Part shown: positions 1 through 9,819 of the stretch, piece by piece
How the letters are laid out: every line of letters begins with the position of its first letter
Position numbering within the stretch: the first letter of the stretch is position 1
Origin: Costus lasius
Taxonomy: Eukaryota > Streptophyta > Magnoliopsida > Zingiberales > Costaceae
NCBI GenBank assembly: GCA_027563935.2
Contig: JANVAS020000222.1
Span: forward strand, 5,146,001-5,210,000
Direction: 5' to 3'
Length of the DNA: 64,000 nt
The notes under the pieces: generated by a model
Seen by the model: only the letters and a program-made list of their open reading frames with translations
What the model was told of the DNA's origin: nothing
Databases searched by the model: none
Made by a program: the position numbers and the translations under genes

Positions 1-286
1 ATCTAGCATCAATTCTCTCGATCGAAGCTTACCGATCTCAAGCCCTAATCAATCAAACATGATCAGACCAGATCTCACTTACAATCAGAGTTTAAACTCC
101 TTTAAACTGAACCAAAACAATTCAGTCCACACGATCTGACATAAGTAAGCCATATCATCAAATTGTGTGACCCTAAGGGTTTCCTTTAAATGTCGGTAAC
201 GATAACTTACGTTATCACGATCAGTGAGGGGTATCTAGCAACACATCACTGTCTCCCGATATAAAGGAAAGAGTCTTCCAAGACTA
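1..286 (-). repeat. E0 3' LTR, part 1 (interrupted by E1)
   Basis: This stretch is collinear with 39920-40205 of the E0 5' LTR. Bases 282-286 (GACTA) are the left TSD of E1. The LTR resumes at 27616. The conserved palindrome GATAAC-TTAC-GTTATC lies at 201-216. No gene is present. Confidence 0.9.
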
Positions 287-568
287 TGTTGGTTCCCCTT
301 CAAGGGGGGGCGAAACCCTAAGGTGGCGCAAGCAACCTTATTCTTATGTTTTAGCAGCGGAAGTAGGGTTTCAAGGGGATCGGATGCTATACGGTCATAT
401 GATCAACTTTTAAGAAGCATGAAGATCGAATGAAGATCATACCGAAGCCATGTGTTTGGATGGCGTCTAGGAAGCAGAGATCGACAGGGGTCTCCTCCAG
501 AGAATGCGCACACAAGATGAGAGTGCGCCTACTTTCTTGGTGCTCCTTGTGCTAGCAAGGTTCCAAGA
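287..568 (-). repeat. E1 3' LTR, part 1 (interrupted by E2)
   Basis: This matches the left end of the E1 5' LTR (25904 onward). It stops at the E2 TSD CAAGA (564-568) and resumes at 18758. In element orientation this is the U5 end of the LTR. Confidence 0.93.
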
Positions 569-2282
569 TGTTGGAACCCCTTTCTAGAGGGGGGCGAAAC
601 CCAGCATGGCGCATATTCAGATTTCAAGCAGCGGATAGGGTCTCTAAGAATCGCATGCACCTTATATAATCAACTTAAAGAAAACCCGAATGCATAAGAG
701 GTGATTCGATCCATACCATTGCCATTTCTAGATGGCGGCTTGGAAGCAAAGATCAAACGAGATCTTCTCCTTGTCGTCACACACAAGATGATGTCGCTAT
801 CTCTCTTGGTGCTCCTTGTGCTAGCAAGGTTCCAAGAGGTCCTTTGACGAGTGAAGGGAAAATGAGATGTCAATCTTTCTTGGCCGAATCCTCCTCAAGC
901 GTCAAGCGTCGAGCGTCGCCACACTCACACAAAAATCTCGAGAGGAATATGGGCGAGAGGAAAAATCAGTTGAAGTGGCGAAAATAGAGAATACTCTATT
1001 CGGACGAGAGCACCCACCAAGTGGAGATCATGGTTACTAAAAATAGTAACCACTCCTCACCCCAACGTTCACGCCAAGTGAACTTGTCGCCAACTCCTCT
1101 CCCCTTGAACCATGCGCTCATCAAGTGAGCCGGTTCACTTTGGTTCGGTTTAAGAACCAATCAAGCCAATGATCTAGTCTAGATCTTAAATAAACCCTAA
1201 GGTTCCCGATCTAACCGTCGATCTCCTCGATGCCCCTGATCTGACCGATCTGGCATCTATTCTCTCGATCGAAGCTTACCGATCTTAAGCCCTAATCAAT
1301 CAAACATGATCAGACCAGATCTCACTTACAATCAGAGACTAATTCCCTTTAAACTGAACCCAAACAATTCAGTCCACACGATCTGACTTAAGTAAGCCAT
1401 ATCATCAAATTGTGCGACCCTAAGGGTTTCCTTTAAATGTCGGTAACGATAATTCTCATTATCACGATCAGTGAGGGGTATCTAGCAACACATCACTATC
1501 TCCCGATATAAAGAAATGAGTCTTCCAAGACTACACCCAAAAACAGCACAAGTGTGAATCAAATCACAAAGCATACATATTTCCTTTGCCACTGGATGTT
1601 CTTATTGGACAAGCCTGTCAAGCTCGTAACTCCAATATGATGAGCATGATTAGAACAGATGAACACTGTCACCTGGGTATGGCCATACACTTTCTCAATC
1701 ATCTCATCCAGGGGGCCCCTTTAGAACATCACACTCCTTAAACAAGGAGACGGCAATCCTATGTCTATCACTAGTGCTCTAACCTGACTCAAGCTCACCA
1801 TCCAAGATAGTCTATAATCATTATGTTTCAAATGATATTGAACCATCTCAAAACAATGACAATCATCATTCAGAAAACACAAGTGATCTCAAGTCAGAGG
1901 AAATGTGCCACTTGTCTTAATCAAGGAATATTCACATTGTGACAAACAATTGAACATCCTAGTAGGGTCTGTCCAGTACATCCAATGTACCCATGAGTCT
2001 ACATCTTATTCCATGCTCGAAGCATCCTATAAGATTAGAACACATATTAGTCTCAATCATATCAAGGCTGTCTCATGTTCACCAAGATATATCGACTAAG
2101 GACATAATAGCATGTCAGCCGAGCTGAACAGCTTTGAGACATTATTCAGAAGAACATATATTGCAGCAGACAATGTAGCTAACTGAATAACAACCATGCC
2201 TTTATAAACATAACAGTTTATTACATGATACAAATACATTCCCATAGGCCTCAAACATTAGCCTTAAGGGCATACCCCAACA
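569..2282 (-). repeat. E2 3' LTR (1714 bp)
   Basis: In element sense the LTR starts TGTTGGGGTATGCC at 2282 and ends in CCAACA at 569, giving a 6-bp terminal inverted match. The PPT adjoins at 2283. The palindrome GATAAT-TCTC-ATTATC lies at 1448-1463. A highly conserved block of about 190 bp lies around 1915-2105. A 64-codon open frame antisense to the element overlaps this block, but I do not consider it a gene. Confidence 0.95.
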
Positions 2283-2299
2283 ATCTCCCACTTGCACTT
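2283..2299 (-). other. E2 polypurine tract
   Basis: In element sense this reads AAGTGCAAGTGGGAGAT immediately before the TGTTGGGG start of the 3' LTR. This is the expected position for the plus-strand primer of a copia element. The same motif occurs in E0, E1, E3, G and P. Confidence 0.85.
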
Positions 2300-2302
2300 A
2301 AT

Positions 2303-5300
2303 CTAATGGTTGAGAAATCTCAAACCCATATTATTACAGTGCTTCTCATGCTTCTGCTGCGCCAGAGGCTTAGTAAGCGGGTCTGCTAGATTGTCATCTG
2401 TATGAACCTTGCAGATTTTGATCTCGCCACGATCTATGATCTCCCTGATCAAATGAAACCGTCTCAGTATGTGCTTGGACTTCTGGTGCGACCGTGGTTC
2501 CTTTGCTTGTGCGATTGCTCCAGTGTTATCACAGAAGATAACCAAAGGATCGACACTCGAAGGAACAACACCAAGTTCTCTCACGAACTTACGAATCCAG
2601 ACTGCCTCCTTGGATGCTTCCGAGGCTGCAACATACTCGGCTTCTGTTGTGGAATCAGCAACAGTTGACTGTTTGAAACTCTTCCACACCACTGCACCTC
2701 CATTCAAGCTAAAAACATAGCCTGATTGCGATCGGAAATCATCCTGGTCCGACTGGAACGAAGCGTCAGTATATCCCTCTATACTGAGTTCTTCCTGACC
2801 ACCATATATCAAGAACATATCTTTGGTCCTCCGCAGATATTTTAAAATGTTCTTGACTGCAATCCAGTGCGCCATACCTGGATTACTTTGGAAACGACTG
2901 GTTACGCTTAACCCGTAAGCGACGTCTGGGCGAGTACACAACATCGCATACATAATGGAACCAATAGCCGAAGCATAAGGCGTATTGTCCATTTCATCTT
3001 TCTCAGTCTGTGTTTGTGGACACTGACTCTTCGAAAGACTCAGACCATGTCTGACTGGAAGATATCCACGTTTAGAATTCTCTAAATGAAATCTCTCCAG
3101 GACCTTATCGATGTAAGTACTCTGGCACAGCCCGAGAAGCCTCTTAGATCTATCCCTGTAGATCTTCACACCTAACACATAGGCTGCTTCTCCTAGATCT
3201 TTCATCTGGAAACACTTCCTCAGCCATGCTTTAACAGCATGCATTTCAGGAATGTCATTTCCAATGATCAAGATGTCATCGACGTAGAGGACTAGGAAAG
3301 TAATCACGCTCCCACTAAACCTCTTATATACACACGGGTCATCCTCGTTCTTGATGAAACCAAATTCAGTGACTGATTCATCAAAACGAATATTCCAGCT
3401 TCTAGATGCTTGCTTAAGTCCATAAATGGACTTCTTTAACTTGCATATCTTATGACGATCTGATGGATTAGTGAAACCCTCAGGTTGTGTCATATACACA
3501 TCCTCATCCAGATTTCCATTAAGGAAAGCTGTTTTCACATCCATCTGCCAAATCTCATAATCATAATATGCAGCTATCGCGAAAAGAATCCGAATAGACT
3601 TAAACATGGCTATAGGTGAGAAAGTTTCATCATAATCTATCCCGTAGATTTGTTTGAAACCTTTCGCAACTAGCCTGCCTTTATAGGTAACCACGTTACC
3701 ATCCATGTCAATCTTCTTCTTGAAGATCCATTTACAGCCTATAGGGATAACTCCCGAAGGCGGATCAACCAAATCCCAGACTTGGTTATCTGACATGGAG
3801 TCCATCTCGGCGCGCATAGCCTCAAGCCATCTCGCTGACTCCGGTCCACTGACCGCATCCGCATAAGTGAGGGGTTCATCATTGTCAATGATGTAGACTC
3901 CGTCATAGCGCTCAGGCTGTCGACGGATCCTACCCGATCTTCGCGGTTCCCGTGATATTTGAGCCTCAGGTTGTTCAATAACCTGTTCTACCGGCTCAGG
4001 CTCATCCAACTGTGCTTGATCACTTTGTCCTTCCTCTGGATTCTCATCCAGTTTTATTTCTCTCCCACTGGCCTCTTGCAGAAGAAACTCCTTCTCAAGA
4101 AATATGGCCGTCCGAGCAACAAAAACCTTGTTCTCTTTGGGATCGTAGAAATAATAACCCTTAGTTTCCTTAGGGTAACCGACAAAGATACATTTGTCAG
4201 ATCTGCTCTCTAGTTTCCCAGAGGCGAGCTTTTTGACATAAGCCTCGCAGCCCCAGATCCTGATAAATGTCAAGCTTGGCTGTTTCCCATACCATAACTC
4301 ATATGGAGTTTTAGAAACTGCTTTGGATGGCACTCGGTTTAGTACCTTTGCAGCTGTTTCCAGCGCAAAACCCCAAAAGGAGTATGGAAGAGTAGCCTGA
4401 CTCATCATAGAACGAACCATATCAAGTAGCGTTCTATTTCTCCTCTCGGACACACCATTCCATTGCGGTGTTCCTGGCGGAGTGAGCTGTGAGATGATCC
4501 CACACTCCTTCAGATAGTCAGTAAACGTATGACTTAGGTATTCACCACCTCGATCTGAGCGAAGTGCCTTGATATTTCGGCCTAGCTGATTTTGTACTTC
4601 ATTCTTGAACTCTTTGAACTTGTCAAAAGATTCACTTTTATGTCTCATCAGATAGACATACCCGTATCTACTGAAATCATCAGTAAAGGTAATGAAGTAC
4701 TGATAGCCACCTCTGGCATGTTTACTAAATGGCCCACACACATCACTGTGTATAAGGTCAAGTAAACCTGAAGCCCTTTGACCTTTGTGAGGAAAAGGTG
4801 ACTTCGTCATTTTACCCATCAAACAAGCTTTGCATGTATCAATCTGCTTATAGGAGAATGATCCCAGCAGTCCATGATCATGCAACCGCTTAATGCGTTT
4901 CTCGTTTATATGGCCTAAACGACTATGCCACAGCAAGGTGCTGTCATCAGCATACTTGGCTTTCTTAATATCAACATTTTGTATAGAACTTTCCATGTCC
5001 AACATGAATAACCCATTGTTAATTGAACCAGTTGCATAAACAATATTATCATAAGACAAAATACACTTTGAAATATTGCATTCAAAGGAAAACCCCTTCC
5101 TGACAAGAGCAGGAATGGAGATAATATTTTTAGTTATACTGGGAACAAAATAACAATTGTCTAGTTCCAGTACAATGCCAGATGGTAAAGGAATGAAGTA
5201 GTCTCCTACAGCAACAGCAGCAACCCGTGCCCCGTTTCCAACTCGTAGGTCCACCTCATGCTGTCCCACCTGCCTTCTTCTCTTGAGTTCCTGTACATTT

Positions 5301-6184
5301 GAACAAATGTGAACTCCACATGCAGTGTCCAACACCCATGATATAGAAGAAGAAAACATGACCTCAGTCACGAATATACCTGAGCCAGAAGCGATGCTTC
5401 CCCTCTTATCTCCTTGGAGCGCTTTGCAGTCCTTTTTCCAGTGACCCAGCTGGCCACAGTGGAAACACCTGTATTCCTTGGACCGCTTGACCTTTTGCTT
5501 CAGAGCCTTGCTGTAGTTCTTGACTGGGGCCTTGCCCTTCTTCCCCTTCTTCTTGTTCCTGGAAGGAACCATTAAGACAGAGGTTGAAGGCTTACCCTTC
5601 AGAGTTTCCTCAGTGGTCAAGAGCATATTCAGCAGCTCTGCCGGAGTACAATCGATTTTGTTCATATTAAAATTAATAATGAACGCGTCGAATGAAGGCG
5701 GGAGAGACTGCAGAATAATGTCCACAGCAAGCTCCTGGTTAATGGTATGCCCCAGTTTCTCTAGAGCCTCCTTGTGCCCAATCACCTTGAGCACGTGAGC
5801 TCCCACTGGGCTCCCTTCAGCCAGTTTGCTCTGAAAGAAGAGCTTTGTCAGATTATAGCGTTCTGTCCTCGCCTGTGCAGCATACAACATCTTGAGGTTT
5901 GTAATCATGTCTATAGCCGACATGTCCTCATGCTGACGCTGCAGCGGTGGCGTCATAGACGCTAGCATCAGGCAAGCGACATCAATGCTATCATTGACGT
6001 GCTTTTCATAGGCTTCCCGAACCGCCCTTGCGGCGTTCGGAGCGGGCTGCGGCGGTATCGCCGTCTCGAGGACATACAGTTTCCTCTCTGCCTTAAGAAT
6101 GATCTTAAGGTGTCCAAACCAGTCAGAGAAGTTCGGCCCAGCAAACTTCTCCCTTTCCAGTAGGGATCGCACATTGAAGTTCAT
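2303..6184 (-). CDS. gag-pol: E2 Gag-Pol polyprotein (Ty1/copia), intact, 1293 aa
   Basis: One uninterrupted frame encodes Gag, protease, integrase, reverse transcriptase and RNase H in copia order. Visible landmarks, with approximate residues: zinc knuckle C240-C243-H248-C253; protease core LDTACG with D286; integrase HHCC (H420, H425, C451, C454) and DDE D481-D544-E580 with 35 residues between D544 and E580; RT D882 in MDVKTAFLNG and YVDD 967-970; RNase H D1140, E1181/E1183 and D1219. It begins at MNFNVRSLL, and the ATG is conserved in E3. It is almost identical to the E3 protein; differences include I for V in the RT FSPVAM motif and L for Q in KHIQRR. Expression now depends on a 5' LTR split by E3. 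Confidence 0.93.
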   Translation of the reverse strand: MNFNVRSLLEREKFAGPNFSDWFGHLKIILKAERKLYVLETAIPPQPAPNAARAVREAYEKHVNDSIDVACLMLASMTPPLQRQHEDMSAIDMITNLKMLYAAQARTERYNLTKLFFQSKLAEGSPVGAHVLKVIGHKEALEKLGHTINQELAVDIILQSLPPSFDAFIINFNMNKIDCTPAELLNMLLTTEETLKGKPSTSVLMVPSRNKKKGKKGKAPVKNYSKALKQKVKRSKEYRCFHCGQLGHWKKDCKALQGDKRGSIASGSGIFVTEVMFSSSISWVLDTACGVHICSNVQELKRRRQVGQHEVDLRVGNGARVAAVAVGDYFIPLPSGIVLELDNCYFVPSITKNIISIPALVRKGFSFECNISKCILSYDNIVYATGSINNGLFMLDMESSIQNVDIKKAKYADDSTLLWHSRLGHINEKRIKRLHDHGLLGSFSYKQIDTCKACLMGKMTKSPFPHKGQRASGLLDLIHSDVCGPFSKHARGGYQYFITFTDDFSRYGYVYLMRHKSESFDKFKEFKNEVQNQLGRNIKALRSDRGGEYLSHTFTDYLKECGIISQLTPPGTPQWNGVSERRNRTLLDMVRSMMSQATLPYSFWGFALETAAKVLNRVPSKAVSKTPYELWYGKQPSLTFIRIWGCEAYVKKLASGKLESRSDKCIFVGYPKETKGYYFYDPKENKVFVARTAIFLEKEFLLQEASGREIKLDENPEEGQSDQAQLDEPEPVEQVIEQPEAQISREPRRSGRIRRQPERYDGVYIIDNDEPLTYADAVSGPESARWLEAMRAEMDSMSDNQVWDLVDPPSGVIPIGCKWIFKKKIDMDGNVVTYKGRLVAKGFKQIYGIDYDETFSPIAMFKSIRILFAIAAYYDYEIWQMDVKTAFLNGNLDEDVYMTQPEGFTNPSDRHKICKLKKSIYGLKQASRSWNIRFDESVTEFGFIKNEDDPCVYKRFSGSVITFLVLYVDDILIIGNDIPEMHAVKAWLRKCFQMKDLGEAAYVLGVKIYRDRSKRLLGLCQSTYIDKVLERFHLENSKRGYLPVRHGLSLSKSQCPQTQTEKDEMDNTPYASAIGSIMYAMLCTRPDVAYGLSVTSRFQSNPGMAHWIAVKNILKYLRRTKDMFLIYGGQEELSIEGYTDASFQSDQDDFRSQSGYVFSLNGGAVVWKSFKQSTVADSTTEAEYVAASEASKEAVWIRKFVRELGVVPSSVDPLVIFCDNTGAIAQAKEPRSHQKSKHILRRFHLIREIIDRGEIKICKVHTDDNLADPLTKPLAQQKHEKHCNNMGLRFLNH

Positions 6185-7999
6185 GGTGTTCGTTGCTGCA
6201 GGTATCTACAACAATGCAAGAACAGCAAGGTCAGTATCAATGTATAAGAATCGATCAGGACTTAAGAAAGATTCTTTTTCTCACTATTTTATCTGGCTGA
6301 AAAATCCAGCAAAACAGCCCGAAAGAGTAGCACTCTTTTAGTGAGATGGGATCCAGATTTCATACTTGGTCTCCGCGTCCCGCTCAGGCGAGATAAGATG
6401 CACAGAGAGTACAAGCACTAGTTTCTGGTAGGCATCCCAGCCAATCGCCAACCCGTGCGATTCCCCTTCATCTGGGCAATCCAGCAGACTGTGCCAACTG
6501 AGTTGGTACAACACAGTCTCTGATCCCACAGATGGCTGCCTCCATGTGCTACCATATGCGCCACATATGTAGCCTACACGGTCAAGCTGACCCGACCTAC
6601 TCCCTGGACCACCACGTGCTATGCTGAGCAACGAGAAGGGATAAATCCCTACTCTGTAACACGCAGGTGTAATCCCGCACCGTCTGAAGATAGATGGACG
6701 TGCCCACTGAGTGGGTACAACACGGCTCCAACGATAATCAGAACAGTGAGGTTTCGCGTCAGAAGGCTTACGAGCTTGATATTTTAGCGTTGGATTTTAA
6801 CGGTCTTTTATCTTCTTCACTATCATGCAATTCCTATGGTGATAGCAGAAGATAAACTTAAACATGCAATTCTAATATTATACAATAAAAGAAAGCATGT
6901 ATCTTATGTGGTAAAAGCCCATAGCCCTAGAAGACCTTAACCTAACTTAAGTCTTCATTTGCTCTTCATGGGTCTTTTGCTGCTCATCTGGCCCAAACCT
7001 GGGCCCAAGCGCCATCTGCAGCACAGGTGCGCCCACCAGGAATATGCGCCAGGTCCTAGGGTCGAACCCTAGACCTCCCACCTGGTCCAGCCACTTGCTG
7101 CATGCGCCTCTGCCAAGTGTGCACTGTGCTCTTGTCAAATTAAATTACAAATTTAACTATCTAGACAAGAGTGACACGCAGGTCACTTACATTTTATAAA
7201 TTAAAACAATGTGATGCGCAGATCACAATAATTAATTTACAATTTTTAAATCCAGGCACGCAGGCCCCAGCACAGCACAGATTTAACATGGGCAGCCCAC
7301 ATAAGACTAAATAGACAAACACATGCATCCAATCAGCAATCAAGTGATCCATCATAAAAAATTAAAATTTTCGAAAACCCCTTGGGATCAATTTTAATTT
7401 TTCCTTATTTGCCCTACAACCTTACAACGATCCATTACTAGGGATCCACTCATCCAACCTAGTCAGATCCACTGCCCTTGCATGCACCAAGTCCTAACTG
7501 ACTTGAGTCGACCATAAGGTCAACCATGCATGCGTCAGGGCTGAACGACCACACTGAGGTCTGGCAAGCGGGCGTGACCCCGGGCCTAACTCAGGTGCGT
7601 TCATTAATCGTCTCAATCAGACTTCGCTACACACCTGTCTGCAGTCGACCTATAGCCACCATAGGCTTGCGCCAAGGTGCTATCTGGTCGACCCATTCAG
7701 GCTGTCAGATAGTCTGATCAGACTGTTGGATCTAAACTAGGGGTGACTTCAACCCTAATAACCCGTTTAAGGGTTTATAGTAGAGCCTTAGATCTAGAGT
7801 GAGTCGCGCATGTTAATTAGGGTTTTTAAGAAAAACACTAAGCATGCGCCAAGAACAACATGCGCCAATGATAACATACTTCAAGTTTCGCATGTACAAA
7901 AACTTAAAGAAAAAACGCATGTTAACTAGATCTAAGCTTGTACACGCAAACATGGATCACATAAGCTTAAGCAATCATACAAAGATGCATAGAAAACTG
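6185..7999 (-). other. E2 untranslated leader (about 1.8 kb)
   Basis: This is the sequence between the PBS and the gag ATG. It holds no credible gene. It carries the conserved leader hairpins, given here as plus-strand antisense: CCAACTGAGTTGG at 6494-6506 and CCCACTGAGTGGG at 6703-6715, each followed by TACAACAC. An AT-rich stretch with spaced CAGGTCAC / CAGATCAC motifs lies around 7170-7240. A CTAGG-CCTAG inverted repeat lies at 7056-7072. Confidence 0.8.
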
Positions 8000-8010
8000 C
8001 TCTGATACCA
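8000..8010 (-). other. E2 primer-binding site (iMet tRNA type)
   Basis: In element sense this reads TGGTATCAGAG, two bases inside the 5' LTR end. It is complementary to the 3' end of plant initiator tRNA-Met, the usual primer for plant Ty1/copia reverse transcription. Confidence 0.9.
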
Positions 8011-8012
8011 GT

Positions 8013-8152
8013 TGTTGGAACCCCTTTCTAGAGGGGGGCGAAACCCAGCATGGCGCATATTCAGATTTCAAGCAGCGGATAGGGTCTCTAAGAATCGCAT
8101 GCACCTTATATAATCAACTTAAAGAAAACCCGAATGCATAAGAGGTGATTCG
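8013..8152 (-). repeat. E2 5' LTR, part 1 (interrupted by E3)
   Basis: This is identical in layout to 569-708 of the 3' LTR. It ends in the E3 TSD ATTCG (8148-8152), and the LTR resumes after the second TSD copy at 17179. Confidence 0.95.
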
Positions 8153-9799
8153 TGAAAGAACCCCTTTCTAGAGGGGGGGCGAAACCCAGCATGGCGCATT
8201 ATAAACATTTAGGCAGCGGATTAGGGTTTCATGGATCGGCTTCATGTGATATGATCAACCATAAAAATTCGATTGCATAGAAGAGATAAAACTCATACCA
8301 TAGCCATTTCAAGATGGCGTCTAGGAAGCAAAGATCAAAGCAGATCTTCTCCAGAGGTGACGCACACAGTTGATGTCGCCTACTCCTCTTTGCGATTCTT
8401 GTGCTAGCAAGATCCAAAGAAGTCTTTGATCGAAATGGAAAGGGAAGGAGATCTTTTCTCTTTGCCGAATTCTCCTCAAGCTCCAAGGCGCCGTCACCCA
8501 AAAGAACGAGAGGAATATGCATTCAAGAGGCGAGAATAGAGAACCCTCTCTCTTCGAACGTGAGAGTCATGGTTGCTAAAAATAGCACCACTCACCGCTC
8601 AACATGTTCACGCTAAGTGAACTTGTCGCCTAGTCTTGAACCATTTTGGTTCAATTTAATTTTGGTTCAATAACCAAATAAACCAATCGACATGGCCTAG
8701 ATCACATTAAAACCCTAAGGTTCCAGATCTAACCGTTGATCTCTTTGATGCTCCTGATCTGACCGATCTAGCATCCATTCTCTCGATCGAAGCTTACCGA
8801 TCTCAAGCCCTAATCAATCAAACATGATCAGACTAGATCTCACTTACAATCAGAGATTAAATCCCTTTAAACTGAACCTGAACAATTCAGTCCACACGAT
8901 CTGACTTAAGTAAGCCATATCATCAATTGTGCGACCCTGAGGGTTTCCTTAAAACGTCGGTAACGATAATTCACATTATCACGATCAGTGAGGGGTATCT
9001 AGCAACACATCACTGTCTCCCGATATCAAGGAAAGAGTCTTCCAAGACTACACCCAAAAACAGCACAAGTGTGAATCAATTCACAAGGCATGCATATTTC
9101 CTTTACCACTGGATGTTCTTATTGGACAAGCCTGTCAAGCTCGTAACTCCAATATGATGAGCATGATTAGAACAGATGAACACTGTCACCTGGGTATGGC
9201 CATACACTTTCTCAATCATCTCATCCAGGGGGCCCCTTTAGAACATCACACTCCTTCAACAAGGAGACGGCAATCCTATGTCTATCACTAGTGCTCTAAC
9301 CTGACTCAAGCTCACCATCCAAGATAGTCTATAATCATTATGTTTCAAATGATATTGAACCATCTCAAAACAATGACAATCATCATTTAGAAAACACAAG
9401 TGATCTCAAGTCAGAGGAAATGTGCCACTTGTCTTAATCAAGGAACATTCACATTGTGACAAACAATTGAACATCCTAGTAGGGTCTGTCCAGTACATCC
9501 AATGTACCCATGAGTCTACATCTTATTCCATGCTCGAAGCATCCTATAAGATTAGAACACATATTAGTCTTAACCATATCAAGGCTGTCTCATGTTCACC
9601 AAGATACATCGACTAAGGACATAATAGCATGTCAGCCCAGCTGAACAGCTTTGAGACATTATTCAGAAGAACATATATTGCAGCAGACAATGTAAACAAC
9701 CGAATAATAACCATGCCTTTATAAACATAACAGTTTATTACATGATACAGATACATTCCCACAGGCCTCAAACATTAGCCTTAAGGGCATACCCCAACA
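8153..9799 (-). repeat. E3 3' LTR (1647 bp)
   Basis: In element sense it starts TGTTGGGGTATGCC at 9799 and ends GGTTCTTTCA at 8153. The U5 terminus differs from those of E1 and E2, which end in CCAACA. The palindrome GATAAT-TCAC-ATTATC lies at 8965-8980. The putative TATA region reads TTGATATCGG, where the other copies have TTTATATCGG. Confidence 0.96.
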
Positions 9800-9816
9800 A
9801 TCTCCCACTTGCACTT
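9800..9816 (-). other. E3 polypurine tract
   Basis: The purine-rich AAGTGGGAGAT (element sense) abuts the 3' LTR start, identical to the tract in E2. Confidence 0.85.
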
Positions 9817-9819
9817 AAT

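Noticed and set aside
1905..2099. A 64-codon open frame (MPLVLIKEYSHCDKQ...) repeated in almost every family-A LTR, antisense to the element.
   Set aside because: It lies in the most conserved DNA block of the LTR. E0 and G lack it because of a one-base insertion (CCTAAGTAGG). It has no recognisable domain. Conservation is better explained at the DNA level.
2402..2720. Plus-strand frames of 80-150 codons opposite RNase H, RT and integrase (also at 9742-10237, 20206-20620, 55094-55345).
   Set aside because: They are antisense shadows of the conserved gag-pol reading frame and recur wherever it does.
7056..7072. CTAGG-GTCGAAC-CCTAG in the E2 leader, similar to a tRNA T-arm or B-box; related sequence in other leaders near 14580, 24962 and 38336.
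   Set aside because: The loop and stem do not fit a T-arm register, no A-box, anticodon arm or CCA-proximal stem is present, and the inverted repeat is imperfect in other copies. It is not a tRNA or clear SINE.
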